DNA from: Marivirga sericea
GTDB taxonomy: Bacteria; Bacteroidota; Bacteroidia; Cytophagales; Cyclobacteriaceae
Reading direction: 5' to 3'
NCBI RefSeq assembly: GCF_900177665.1
Contig: NZ_FXAW01000008.1
Coordinates: 1 to 64,000 of the forward strand
Length of the DNA: 64,000 nt
Part shown: positions 8,699 through 17,440 of the stretch, piece after piece
Position numbering within the stretch: the stretch's first letter is position 1
Layout of the letters: each line of letters opens with the position of its first letter
Translations under genes and position numbers: made by a program
Notes under the pieces: model-generated
The model's input: only the letters and a program-made list of their open reading frames with translations
Told to the model about the DNA's origin: nothing
The model's database searches: none

Positions 8699-10294
8699 TT
8701 ACTCCAATCGATAGATTACTTTAGTATTAAGTGCTTTTTCTACCTCTGAATACGTTATCTGAACATTTTCACCCTTTCCGCTTGTGCTGAACATAGTTGA
8801 TGGCACGCCTTTGCCCTGCAAGTAAGCTCTGATCGCATCGGCCCGTTTTTGAGTTAAATCATTGTGGTAGATGGTCACAATTTCTTCTATAGGTTCTCCC
8901 GCTATGGCTGTGCTATCTTGCTGGGTCATAACGCTTGCTGCTGTGGAGAGAGTATCGTACTGATTCGGTGATACTAAAAGTGTGTCATATCGAATCTCAG
9001 GTAAACTATCTGCATTTTGTTCCGACTCGGTGATGCTTTGCTGATATACTTCGAGCTGAAAATGGTAGTCGCGGTTTTGCTTCATAAGTGTGATCAAGCG
9101 GGCAAATTCTTCCTCAGCACCAGCAGCAAAAGCTGCAGAATGCTCTTTAAATCTAATGGAAACTGGATATTTCGCACCTTTTCGCAATGTTGGAAGCATA
9201 ATATCCGTTACCACCTTTTTAGAGGAGGCCAGATCTTCCAGATCAAAAAAATCACTATAGTAGCCAAAGCCTGTTTCTTTCGTTTCAATGTAAAAATCCA
9301 CTTTATGGCCTTCTGGTAAATAGATTCCAAAAGTTTTTTCCTCCGGATCGAGAATTAAACGAGCTAATTCTGCACCTGACTCAACATCGGTAGCTTTAAC
9401 CAACGCCTTAGCAGGTAGGTTTGTAACTGTTCCTTCCAGATAATATACGCTGGCCGGCTGAAACTCCTCCGGTACTTTCACCATGTATAGATCGTAGCTG
9501 CGCTCATCTTTTTCATGGATGTAGGCCACATCCCCTAAAGCGGTAACGCCTATATAACGATCATGTGCTTCCGTATTAAGAAAGTCCATTGCGACAGGTT
9601 TGCTCCAGCTATCCCCTTCTTTTCGGCTCATATAAAAATCGTAATTTTCACTGCTATTTAATGCTGCAAAATAAAGGGTTTTATTATCAGGTAAAATCAC
9701 TGGATTAACGAAGGATGATGAAGTTAAATCTAACTGTATCTCTTCTGGTTCTTTCCAGTATACATCACCCAAATATTCAGATGCAAAGATTTTGCAGTTT
9801 CCGCCAGAGGGATCCAGCGTTTCGCAGCGGCTAAAGTATAAGGTTTTGCCATCTGCCGAAAGGGTGGGGTCCATCTCATGTAAGGTGGAATTTAAAGGCT
9901 TACCAGGGTTGATAGGCGTAGCCCAGTTCTTGCCCTGTTTTTGTTGAAAGCGGATATCGTAGCCGCCAATTTTTGGTGCTTTTCGAGTGGCATATATCAA
10001 TTGTTCACCATCATACGATAGGTTAAAGGCACCAAAAGGAATCATATCTTTATTAGGGATGTCGATTGGAAGCCCTCTTTGCCAGTCATTACCGATTGCG
10101 GTGCTTATAAAAATTTCGGGCTCTCCTGAATCTGTATAATCAGACATATATACAATGGTGCGACCGTCAGCCGACAATTTTGGTGCATATTCGTTGTCGC
10201 TCCAGCTAGAAATAGTGCTTGGGAGCTTCCGCTTTTGCGCCTGAGCTACAGTGGTGAAGCTTAGTAACAACAAGCCGATTAATATTTTTTGCAT
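8699..10294 (-). CDS. PD40-propeller protein with a degenerate OmpA-like C-terminus
   Basis: 531 residues from the ATG at 10294 (signal peptide QKILIGLLLLSFTTVAQAQ); a start further upstream would add nine residues before the signal. Residues about 35-270 are PD40 blades (IVYMSDYTDSGEPEIF, LYFSRCE, LYFAALNSSENYDFYMSR). After a linker beta domain, the last 150 residues resemble an OmpA domain (SIRFKEHSAAFAAGAEEEF; LTQKRADAIRAYLQGKGV). However, the HTD aspartate and the final NRR arginine that hold peptidoglycan are missing, and about 50 extra residues are inserted in the loop. It is likely an envelope scaffold that no longer binds peptidoglycan. It is monocistronic. Confidence 0.8.
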   Translation of the reverse strand: MQKILIGLLLLSFTTVAQAQKRKLPSTISSWSDNEYAPKLSADGRTIVYMSDYTDSGEPEIFISTAIGNDWQRGLPIDIPNKDMIPFGAFNLSYDGEQLIYATRKAPKIGGYDIRFQQKQGKNWATPINPGKPLNSTLHEMDPTLSADGKTLYFSRCETLDPSGGNCKIFASEYLGDVYWKEPEEIQLDLTSSSFVNPVILPDNKTLYFAALNSSENYDFYMSRKEGDSWSKPVAMDFLNTEAHDRYIGVTALGDVAYIHEKDERSYDLYMVKVPEEFQPASVYYLEGTVTNLPAKALVKATDVESGAELARLILDPEEKTFGIYLPEGHKVDFYIETKETGFGYYSDFFDLEDLASSKKVVTDIMLPTLRKGAKYPVSIRFKEHSAAFAAGAEEEFARLITLMKQNRDYHFQLEVYQQSITESEQNADSLPEIRYDTLLVSPNQYDTLSTAASVMTQQDSTAIAGEPIEEIVTIYHNDLTQKRADAIRAYLQGKGVPSTMFSTSGKGENVQITYSEVEKALNTKVIYRLE

Positions 10295-10622
10295 AATCTT
10301 GATTTTAAACTGAATATACATAAAAATGGCATTAACAGAAATAATCCTGATGCTTATCTAGAGAAGTTAAACAGAGTTGCTAAGAGGAGCTGTAAAAGAG
10401 CGAAAGAAATGACTCTTAGCTTCAACTAGTAAAGGATAATCCGAATAATTAATTTCTACAGTGAATTACTTTATGCACAAGTTCAATCTGTTTAGGGTTT
10501 ACTAGACTAATGATTATGGGAAAGTCAAGCTAGCAGATATCAACTTCTTTAGCGATTATTTCTACAATAACTGTTTTGGTTTATCCATTTTTGTATTACT
10601 ATTTTGATATAAAATCCAAATC

Positions 10623-10730
10623 CTATTTTTCACTAAACAAGGATTCCAGGACTATAGTGTACTCTTTTGAGAGATCCCATATTTCTCCATCTTTTAGGCC
10701 TTCATCAATCAGTTCCGAAAGCTTAAATGA
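10623..10730 (-). pseudogene. C-terminal remnant of a TetR-like regulator or similar protein
   Basis: On the minus strand about 35 codons are open and read like protein (LSELIDEGLKDGEIWDL, then EYTIVLESLFSEK and TAG). The pattern resembles the last helices of TetR-family regulators, where an 'eG...G.i' turn precedes the terminal helix. Stops lie directly upstream at 10731-10733, so only a fragment remains. The rest of the 10295-10769 gap holds nothing I can recognise. The family assignment is tentative. Confidence 0.35.
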
Positions 10731-10769
10731 TTACATTTAGGCAATGATAGTTTTTTAAAGGCTGAACAC

Positions 10770-11231
10770 TTGAAAAGAATCAAAGTAAAAAAGGGAGAAA
10801 TTCTACAAAGGAAAGGCGACCTCAATAGTAAAGTTTACCAAGTAGAGTCAGGTTTATTGCGTAGCTATGCGATCAGCGAAAAAGGGAAAGAACACATCTA
10901 TATGTTTGCGCCAGAGGGGTGGATTATTGCCGACAATGTTGCCCCAGATGAATCCTGTGATTTATATATTGATGCACTAGAGGACTCCGTTATTATAAGG
11001 AAAGAAAAGGAGGTTCAGAGAGGACACGATATGCAAAAGTTGCTAAAACGCTTAAGTGTTTTACAAAAGAGAGTGATAAGACTGATGTCTGCATCGGCTG
11101 CTGCTCGATATGACCACTTTGTTGAAACCTACCCTGATATTGTGCAAAGGGTTCCTCAAAAAATGATTGCTTCTTATTTAGGTATTACTCCTGAAGCTTT
11201 GTCTACTGTTCGCAGCAAGCGAAAACAGTAA
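10770..11231 (+). CDS. Crp/Fnr-family transcriptional regulator, short N-terminus
   Basis: 154 residues from a TTG start. The cyclic-nucleotide-binding beta-roll is present (KKGEILQRKGDLNSKVYQVE, then SGLLRSY, FAPEGWI). The C-terminal winged helix reads VPQKMIASYLGITPEALSTV. The usual first 30 residues are absent. The frame stays open and protein-like back to 10731 but has no ATG before a TGA at 10728, so either an unusual start is used or the 5' end has been damaged. Bacteroidota Crp proteins of this type usually do not bind cAMP strongly. It probably controls the yceI-doxX genes that follow 93 bases downstream. Confidence 0.75.
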   Translation: MKRIKVKKGEILQRKGDLNSKVYQVESGLLRSYAISEKGKEHIYMFAPEGWIIADNVAPDESCDLYIDALEDSVIIRKEKEVQRGHDMQKLLKRLSVLQKRVIRLMSASAAARYDHFVETYPDIVQRVPQKMIASYLGITPEALSTVRSKRKQ

Positions 11232-11324
11232 CATTAATATCGAATTATTTTCACTTCTTAATGTAGATTAATGCATGGGGCTAACGCCCGACCTACATTT
11301 GAGTTATATTAAATAGAATTTTAT

Positions 11325-11807
11325 TTGACTTCAAAAGCATTAGCTATTGACACTTCCAATTCAGCGGTGTCCTTCAAAGTGAAAAAATTATTGTTTTTAA
11401 CCATTGCGGGAACACTAACTGATTTTTCAGGAGAAATTACTTTTGACAGTGATGACTTGGATCAGGCTAAAATCGATGTGAGTGTAGGTGCATCTACTAT
11501 TGATACCGGCAGCTCAAAGAGAGATGAGCATCTTAGGAGTAAAGACTTTTTCCATGTAAATGAGTATCCTAAAATAAAATTCCAATCTACTTCTATAAAG
11601 TCCCATGCTCAAGCATATCATGCGATAGGTAAACTCTCAATGCTTGGTGTTGAGAGAGAAGTAAGTATTCCTTTTTCATTTGATCAAGGTCGATTTAAAG
11701 GAGCATTTTCTCTGAACCGATTAGACTACAAGCTTGGTGAAAAATTCCCAGCATTTTTTATTGGGAAGAACATTCAAATTTCAATCGATTGTAAAATCAA
11801 AAACTAA
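11325..11807 (+). CDS. YceI-family lipocalin-like protein (cytosolic form, TTG start)
   Basis: 160 residues. It has the YceI pattern: an N-terminal 'IDTSNSAVSFKVKKLLFLTIAG' strand pair, the middle SSKRDEHLRSKDFFHVNEYP signature and the closing LNRLDYKLGE strand. YceI proteins form a barrel that binds isoprenoid-type lipids. No signal peptide is visible, and the best start is TTG at 11325 (a stop lies at 11310), so the protein may be cytosolic. It is followed after 7 bases by doxX, as part of a Crp-YceI-DoxX-reductase operon of the kind seen in stress or respiration contexts. Confidence 0.82.
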   Translation: MTSKALAIDTSNSAVSFKVKKLLFLTIAGTLTDFSGEITFDSDDLDQAKIDVSVGASTIDTGSSKRDEHLRSKDFFHVNEYPKIKFQSTSIKSHAQAYHAIGKLSMLGVEREVSIPFSFDQGRFKGAFSLNRLDYKLGEKFPAFFIGKNIQISIDCKIKN

Positions 11808-11814
11808 TAAGAAA

Positions 11815-12168
11815 ATGAACTCAAAAACAAAAAATATAATAGGATGGATTTTAGCGGTGGTGTTGGCCCTTGCTTTTGTAATGGCTGGAGGTGTGAAACT
11901 TTCAGGACAAGCTGAAATGATACAGAATTTTGAAAAATGGGGCTTACCTATAAGGGCAATGTACTTAATAGGTGGGGCTGAAATTTTGGGAGCGATCGGC
12001 ATCTTAATTCCGAAAACGCGATTTTTAGCTGTATTGGGATTACTGGGTTTAATGTTAGGAGCTATAGGAACTCATTTATTAAATGGAGAAGCTTTTATTC
12101 CACCTTTGGTATTGCTCATTTTATTAGGGGCATTAACATGGATCAGAAAACCCTTAAATAGTAATTGA
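11815..12168 (+). CDS. DoxX-family membrane protein
   Basis: 118 residues from the ATG at 11815. Four hydrophobic segments (IIGWILAVVLALAFVMAG, MYLIGGAEILGAIGILI, FLAVLGLLGLMLGAIG, PPLVLLILLGALTWI) and the motif GGVKLSGQAEMIQNFEKWGLP are typical of DoxX/DoxD-like proteins. These are inner-membrane proteins linked to thiosulfate-quinone reductase or to oxidative-stress complexes; here the exact partner is probably the reductase 3 bases downstream. A longer frame from 11734 overlaps yceI and is not the real start. Confidence 0.85.
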   Translation: MNSKTKNIIGWILAVVLALAFVMAGGVKLSGQAEMIQNFEKWGLPIRAMYLIGGAEILGAIGILIPKTRFLAVLGLLGLMLGAIGTHLLNGEAFIPPLVLLILLGALTWIRKPLNSN

Positions 12169-12171
12169 AAA

Positions 12172-12714
12172 ATGCAGAAGATACTTGCTTTTGGAGCTTC
12201 TAATAGCCCAGCCTCCATCAATAAAAGGCTGGCAATTTTTGCGGCTAATCAACTAAAAAATGTAGAGGTTACCGTGCTAGATTTGAACGATTTTGAGCTT
12301 CCGATTTATAGTCCTGTCATTGAAAAGACAGCTGGTATTCCAGCAAATGCTCAGTCTTTTTCAAAATATATTCAGAATGCTGATGGAGTAATAGTGTCTT
12401 TAGCCGAACATAATGGTTTACATACTGCAGCATTTAAAAATCTATGGGATTGGATGTCTAGACTGGGAACTCAGAACATTTGGAATGATACACCTATGTT
12501 TCTTTTAGCTACGAGCCCGAGTAGGCGTCCGGAATCAAATGTAATGAAGGTTTCGAAATTTCTGTTCCCTCATTTCGGAGCAAAAATCATTTCGAGCTTT
12601 AGTCTGCCCTCATTCAATCATTTTTTTAAAGATGATAAAATAGTAGATCCTGAAGCACAGGCTGAATTCCAAGTACAATTAAATCAATTTCAATCTTTTA
12701 TAAATAAACTCTAA
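12172..12714 (+). CDS. NADPH-dependent FMN reductase family protein
   Basis: 180 residues, flavodoxin-like fold. The phosphate loop of FMN is in FGASNSPASINKRLA (residues 7-21). The second FMN contact, SLAEHNGLHTAAFKNLWDW (about 78-96), matches the 'pEYN.s.pg.LKna.DW' block of the family, with H in place of the usual Y. It transfers electrons from NAD(P)H to flavin or quinones. It sits 3 bases after doxX and 11 bases before the next membrane gene, so it is in the same operon. Association with DoxX suggests a redox-stress role, which is inference. Confidence 0.87.
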   Translation: MQKILAFGASNSPASINKRLAIFAANQLKNVEVTVLDLNDFELPIYSPVIEKTAGIPANAQSFSKYIQNADGVIVSLAEHNGLHTAAFKNLWDWMSRLGTQNIWNDTPMFLLATSPSRRPESNVMKVSKFLFPHFGAKIISSFSLPSFNHFFKDDKIVDPEAQAEFQVQLNQFQSFINKL

Positions 12715-12725
12715 ATCAATTAACT

Positions 12726-13172
12726 ATGAAAAAATTAAACTTTTTATTCAAAACAAGCGCAGTACTTTGGATCCTTTGGGGCTTTGTACACATCTTCGCT
12801 GGTATAATGACTATGAAAGGTATTCTCACTGATGAAATAAGTGCCTCTATTAGTGGTATTGCCGATGCTGTGGATCCCTCAAGTCTCACAATGGATTACC
12901 CCGAAGCGGCAGGAGCAGTAATTGGACAACACGGGTTTAATTTATTTTGGATAGGGCTTATTACCTTCATCTGTGCTTTTTTCATTTGGAAAGGAAATAA
13001 GAACGCCATCTTTTTAGCTGCACTTACAGGGGGGCTGGCAGATCTTGGTTATTTTCTATTCCTCGACTTAGGAGGATTTGTCAACTTCGTACCAGGTACC
13101 ATCATGACCTTGATATCAAGTGCTGCTATTTTGACAAGTTTCTACGGCTATTTCAAAGCGAAGAAATCCTAA
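12726..13172 (+). CDS. Small four-helix membrane protein of unknown function
   Basis: 148 residues with four hydrophobic segments (about 10-30, 70-90, 97-112, 117-140). No known motif was recognised; GQHGFNLFWIGL in the second segment and the Asp/Gly-rich turn LGYFLFLDLGGFVNFVPG are conserved-looking. It lies inside the yceI-doxX-reductase operon, with 11- and 5-base gaps to its neighbours, and may act with DoxX. No signal peptide cleavage site is apparent. Confidence 0.75.
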   Translation: MKKLNFLFKTSAVLWILWGFVHIFAGIMTMKGILTDEISASISGIADAVDPSSLTMDYPEAAGAVIGQHGFNLFWIGLITFICAFFIWKGNKNAIFLAALTGGLADLGYFLFLDLGGFVNFVPGTIMTLISSAAILTSFYGYFKAKKS

Positions 13173-13177
13173 AAGCA

Positions 13178-14578
13178 ATGATGAAATTTATTATTCTGCT
13201 GGGGTGTATTTTTTCGATAGGCTGTTTGCCAACGCTCTATGCTCAAGAGGAAAGATCAGCTGCTGATGTTCCTCCAATTAAGCAAATGCGCGCAGAAGAA
13301 AACTATTCTTTTCTTGAGGGGAGAGATTCAGCTCGGCTATTGCTAAAATCCTTAAAGTGGATGCCCATCAGCCGAAAAAAGAATGTTTTTCTATCCGTAG
13401 GTGGTCAATACAGGCCAAGATTTGAACATTTTAGTAACGTAAATTATACAAGCGAAAATCAAAGCTATTTTTCGCAGCGTCTTGCCTTGAATGCAAACCT
13501 CACTTTGGGGAAATATTTTAGGGTTTTTGGCGAACTCTATCATGGAGCCACCAGTGCGGGAGAAATAATGCTACAATCCGATGTAGCAGACTGGCATCAA
13601 GCATTTGTGGAAATTAAACTTCCGCTAAAAGAAAGGAACAGTCTTTCTTTTAGGTTTGGACGACAAGAAATGGATTTAGGTGGAAGTCGACTCATTGGTT
13701 TAAGAGAAGGTCCAAACATTCGGCAGAGCTTTGACTTGGCAAAGTTTAGAGCGCTACTTAATGATATTCAAATTCTCGCTTTTTATGGGACCTATGTAAA
13801 ACCAAATTTCGAGGCCTTCGATAACTGTTTTGATTTATTTAATTCTAGTCGTGCTGATCCGATCGTTTGGAGTTTAGGAGCGAGACTTCCATTGGCAGAA
13901 AAACATTCATTTGATGTGTACTATATCGGTTTTCAATCGGATCGTACGAAATTGAATGATGTAGTAGGAAAAGAAAATAGGCATAGCCTTGGCGTGAGAA
14001 GTTTTGGAAATGCTGGAAAGCGGTGGATGTATAATACGGAAGTGATTTACCAATTTGGAGATTTGGAAGGGAGTAGGATCACGGCCTTCAATGTGGAGAC
14101 CGATTGGAAATATAAATTGAGAACTAAAATAGGGACACTTTTAGGGCTTAAGCTTGACATCTCTTCAGGTGATCGAGAGCAGGGAGATGATTATATTCAA
14201 ACCTTTAACCCACTTTTTGTAAATCCTGCTATTTATAGCCTGGCTGGTTTAAATACACCAGCTAACTTAACTAGCCTTCACCCTAATATCACTTTTATTT
14301 TTGATAAAATGACGGTTTTTATCGATTATGCTTTTTTCTACCGAACTTCCCTTAATGACGGATTGTATGCTCCTCCCAGATTTCTAATCCGAGAAGGCAG
14401 CGGACAGTCTGATCGAAATATTGGCGACACTTTTGGACTGATGATGAGCTACCAACTCAATCGTAATACCTCTTTCGACCTGAGAACGACCTATTTTATC
14501 GCCGGTAATTTTATTGAAGCTTCAGGACCCGCTGAGAACACTTTTTATATAGCTCCTACCTTCAATTTTCGATTTTAA
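13178..14578 (+). CDS. Alginate-export family outer-membrane beta-barrel
   Basis: 466 residues with a signal peptide (FIILLGCIFSIGCLPTLYAQ). The body is alternating beta strands ending in a C-terminal aromatic strand (FYIAPTFNFRF), typical of outer-membrane barrels. The block SFRFGRQEMDLGGSRLIGLR and the 'GPNIRQSFD' turn are the signature of Alginate_exp/AlgE-like porins in Bacteroidota. It probably moves an anionic polymer or small anions across the outer membrane. It is the last gene of the operon that starts at the Crp-like regulator; the substrate is not shown by context. Confidence 0.82.
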   Translation: MMKFIILLGCIFSIGCLPTLYAQEERSAADVPPIKQMRAEENYSFLEGRDSARLLLKSLKWMPISRKKNVFLSVGGQYRPRFEHFSNVNYTSENQSYFSQRLALNANLTLGKYFRVFGELYHGATSAGEIMLQSDVADWHQAFVEIKLPLKERNSLSFRFGRQEMDLGGSRLIGLREGPNIRQSFDLAKFRALLNDIQILAFYGTYVKPNFEAFDNCFDLFNSSRADPIVWSLGARLPLAEKHSFDVYYIGFQSDRTKLNDVVGKENRHSLGVRSFGNAGKRWMYNTEVIYQFGDLEGSRITAFNVETDWKYKLRTKIGTLLGLKLDISSGDREQGDDYIQTFNPLFVNPAIYSLAGLNTPANLTSLHPNITFIFDKMTVFIDYAFFYRTSLNDGLYAPPRFLIREGSGQSDRNIGDTFGLMMSYQLNRNTSFDLRTTYFIAGNFIEASGPAENTFYIAPTFNFRF

Positions 14579-14892
14579 GATTACTAAGGATAACCAGCTA
14601 GAAACAAATCCTTTAGTTTTTACTAACTTCATAGAAGATTGAAAGTTAAAGGTCTAGGGCGTTACATCAGTTTTTGAATTTTATTAGGAACTGATTTCTT
14701 AAGAGATAGCCTGAGCTATCATCATATGAATTTATGAATATGTAATTCTTGTAATAGAGGGTTTTAATTTAAATAAGCTAGAGAAGCTTCTAGTGCCATA
14801 TATTTGAAATTAAGGGTCAGATGCTAATTGTATTTTACTTTTATATCGGTAATTTGATTGCCTGTGCTTTCAACAGCTTTGTAGTAAAGTGG
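14579..14892 (+). other. Intergenic region with two hairpins and a -7 box
   Basis: It contains ATCAGTT/AACTGAT (about 14666-14696) and GATAG/CTATC (about 14704-14720), either of which could end the upstream transcript, though no strong T-run follows. A perfect TAnnTTTG box (TATATTTG) lies at 14799-14806. No gene is visible. Confidence 0.4.
14799..14806 (+). promoter_or_regulatory. Bacteroidota -7 promoter box TATATTTG
   Basis: It matches TAnnTTTG exactly and lies about 87 bases before the ATG chosen for the PagL-like gene. No clear -33 TTG is visible at the expected spacing, so this is a candidate only. Confidence 0.35.
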
Positions 14893-16035
14893 ATGGATTT
14901 CAGGTTGTTGTTATTGATGATTTTTGCTTCATGCTTGGCGAATGCTGCTTATGCTCAGACAGCATCAACGGTAACAAGTGAAAGCTCAACTAGTAATAAG
15001 TCACTTTTTTCCATTGGTGTTGGCGCTCAACATGGTTTTATTTTTCCCCACTCTGTAGATGTGCAAAATACAAGTGGGGCAAGACCAACAGGTATCGAAA
15101 CTATATTCAGCTGGCAGCGCATCGATTCAGCCAGTTTTGCTCTTTGTCATTGTAATCCTCGCCAAGGTTTATTGCTGTCCTACTATGATTATGATGTTGA
15201 TTTGTTAGGCAAGAGTGCGACTGCAGCTTATTTGTTGGAACCTACTTATGGGATTAGTAAGACTGTGCTATTCTCAGTGAAAGCTGCTGCTGGTCTTTCG
15301 TATTTAAGCAATCCATATGATAGTATCCTTAACCCTGGAAACCAATCTTACAGTACTCCAATAAGTATCTATTTGCTGGTGGGTGTGGGAGTATGGATAA
15401 AATTGTCGGATAATTGGTGGTTGAACCCGTCCATAAACTATCAACATATTTCTAATGGAGGTATGCGTCAGCCGAATAAAGGTATTAATTGGCCTACTGC
15501 AGGTATTGGAGTAAGTTATCAACCGATTCCTCGTCCTCTGTATAAGGGAGTTCGGACCAAAGAAAAGTTTTGGAAAAATTACTCCGCTCGCTATGATTTT
15601 GCAGTATTGGGCACATTGAGTAGGGGGTATAATGCAGCTGGTGAGCGCCAGAGGTTTTTTGTTGGTGGTTTAGCTTTTCAGGCAGCTAGGCAAGTGGGTA
15701 GCTTAAGTATGCTTACAATCGGAACAGAAGTTTACTTTGATGAGAAACTTCAAGATCAGCTTAGCAGAGATGGTTTTGAAGCAAGTCCGGTGAAATCTGG
15801 CTTACTATTGGGGCATGAATTTTTGCTGGGTAGGTTTCAATTTAGTCAGCGCCTTGGTCTGTATATATTTGACCAAACGCCTTATTATGATCGTATTTTT
15901 CACCGTTGGGGCATTCAGTACCGATTAAATCGATATTTGAGTACAGGAATTAATCTATTGGCACATCGGCATGTGGCAGAGTTTATAGACTTTCGACTGG
16001 CTTATACTTTTCAGAACAGGAAGGAATCGAAGTAA
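14893..16035 (+). CDS. PagL-type acyloxyacyl hydrolase (lipid A 3-O-deacylase family) with extra C-terminal barrel part
   Basis: 380 residues from the ATG at 14893, which begins a good signal peptide (FRLLLLMIFASCLANAAYAQ). An in-frame start at 14821 would place 24 residues before it. The segment INYQHISNGGMRQPNKGINW holds the His-Ser pair expected of PagL active sites, followed by the strand AGIGVSY. PagL proteins are about 170-190 residues; here about 180 residues more follow, with further beta strands (RFQFSQRLGLYIF, YRLNRYLSTGINL). It would trim acyl chains from lipid A in the outer membrane. It stands alone. Confidence 0.78.
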   Translation: MDFRLLLLMIFASCLANAAYAQTASTVTSESSTSNKSLFSIGVGAQHGFIFPHSVDVQNTSGARPTGIETIFSWQRIDSASFALCHCNPRQGLLLSYYDYDVDLLGKSATAAYLLEPTYGISKTVLFSVKAAAGLSYLSNPYDSILNPGNQSYSTPISIYLLVGVGVWIKLSDNWWLNPSINYQHISNGGMRQPNKGINWPTAGIGVSYQPIPRPLYKGVRTKEKFWKNYSARYDFAVLGTLSRGYNAAGERQRFFVGGLAFQAARQVGSLSMLTIGTEVYFDEKLQDQLSRDGFEASPVKSGLLLGHEFLLGRFQFSQRLGLYIFDQTPYYDRIFHRWGIQYRLNRYLSTGINLLAHRHVAEFIDFRLAYTFQNRKESK

Positions 16036-16148
16036 ATAAGCTCCTTCAACTCTAAAGCATAGATTCTTACAACTTTTGAATTAAACGTAAGAATAGGTCG
16101 AGTTAAAGAATAATAGCAAATTGCAGCAATTGAAAATTTTAATTAGTA

Positions 16149-16508
16149 ATGGATAAAGTAAATCTCAATCAAAAATTCTCTTTGTTTTCAGAACAGTGGT
16201 CACCCAAAATTGTGGGAGAATTAAACGGGCAACATGTAAAACTTGCTAAACTTAAAGGAGAATTTGTTTGGCATAAGCATGAGCAAGAAGACGAACTCTT
16301 TTATGTGGTAAAAGGAAGCTTTAAAATGGAATACCGAGACCGGACTGTGGAGGTTCGTGAAAACGAATTTTTGATAGTCCCAAAAGGAGTAGAGCACAAG
16401 CCCGTAGCAGAAGAGGAAGTCTGGGTGATGTTGTTTGAACCTGCCTCTACTTTAAATACAGGAAATACTGAAAATGCAATGACCAAGAAAGATCTGGATC
16501 GGCTATAA
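16149..16508 (+). CDS. Small cupin-domain protein (copy 1)
   Basis: 119 residues forming one cupin barrel. Metal ligands fit the two cupin motifs: FVWHKHEQEDELFYVVKG (H, H, E) and the second-motif histidine in PKGVEHKPVA. It is soluble with no signal peptide. It is about 84% identical by eye to the protein encoded at 25800-26159, so one arose by duplication. The substrate is unknown; single-domain cupins of this sort often bind mannose-6-phosphate-like sugars or act as small-molecule isomerases. It is monocistronic and convergent with the SAM hydrolase gene. Confidence 0.85.
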   Translation: MDKVNLNQKFSLFSEQWSPKIVGELNGQHVKLAKLKGEFVWHKHEQEDELFYVVKGSFKMEYRDRTVEVRENEFLIVPKGVEHKPVAEEEVWVMLFEPASTLNTGNTENAMTKKDLDRL

Positions 16509-16568
16509 AGCCATTGATGACTGTATTAAGAGGCGGGCCTACTAGTGGTTTTTTGGACGCGGACTATC

Positions 16569-17348
16569 CTAATAATCTTCGAACTTAACGCTCACCATGC
16601 TGTTGTACTCCATGCCGAGTAGTTCTGCTGCATTTCCTTGCTTAATCCCTATTTCTAAAACACCCTGATCATTAAAAATGGCAAAAGCTTCGCCACCTTG
16701 GCTCTCGTAATAGTGCTGTTGAACTCCTGTTAAGGAGTAATTTCTAAACTTGATCTGTACGCTTTTTCCTTTGCTTAAGATGTCATAATCGTACTTAAGA
16801 ATATCTGTTATTAGATTTCCGTAGTCATCTATATGGACTACATGTCCTTGAATAATCTCCCGCGTAGCTTTCACTTTTGGAGTAATAAATCTTTTAAATG
16901 ATTCAGCGCTTAGCTCTTCCCCGATCTCATCTAAATTACCAGCTTTCAGGATTTTTACGGCTGCAGGAGCCAAAACGTCTTTTGTCGAAAAATTTCCAAC
17001 TATGCCTTCCGAATTGATTTTAACTATTTTATCAGGGTTCTTTTCTCTGAGTAGGCTTAGCAAACCATTATTACTGGCCAGAAAAAAATGTTTTTTAACT
17101 TCAATGGCAATCATAGCTTCATCTGGTTCAGAACAGGAATTCACAGCCACTAAATGCACGCTACCTTCTGGGAAATCTTTATAAACGGACTTTAAAACAT
17201 ATGCTGCATGAATGATATCGTGCTTAGTAATGTTATGGGAGATGTCAACCACTTGAAGACTAATATCTTCGCTCAGTATTTTGGCTTTCACCGCTGCCAC
17301 ATAATGGTCGCGCCAACCGAAATCTGATAGAAAAGTGATCAAAGGCAT
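16569..17348 (-). CDS. S-adenosyl-L-methionine hydrolase (SAM hydroxide adenosyltransferase, DUF62)
   Basis: 259 residues. The N-terminal domain carries the family's TFLSDFGWRDHYVAAVKA start and the NSCSEP / ASNNGLLSLL blocks that build the SAM pocket; the C-terminal beta domain includes HVVHIDDYGNLITDI. Enzymes of this family convert SAM and water to adenosine and methionine and are related to fluorinase/chlorinase, but no halogenase-specific residues can be claimed here. It is divergent from phoH, with about 90 bases between the two starts. Confidence 0.87.
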   Translation of the reverse strand: MPLITFLSDFGWRDHYVAAVKAKILSEDISLQVVDISHNITKHDIIHAAYVLKSVYKDFPEGSVHLVAVNSCSEPDEAMIAIEVKKHFFLASNNGLLSLLREKNPDKIVKINSEGIVGNFSTKDVLAPAAVKILKAGNLDEIGEELSAESFKRFITPKVKATREIIQGHVVHIDDYGNLITDILKYDYDILSKGKSVQIKFRNYSLTGVQQHYYESQGGEAFAIFNDQGVLEIGIKQGNAAELLGMEYNSMVSVKFEDY

Positions 17349-17440
17349 ACAAAAAATTGAATTATTGTTAAATTTGTTAAAAACAAAACTACATAAATTT
17401 CAGTACTAACACATTGAGACATCATAAATAAGAAAATCAT

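Noticed and set aside
16569-17348. Fluorinase or chlorinase for the SAM hydrolase gene
   Set aside because: Halogenase-specific residues could not be confirmed, and the ordinary hydrolase family is far more common.
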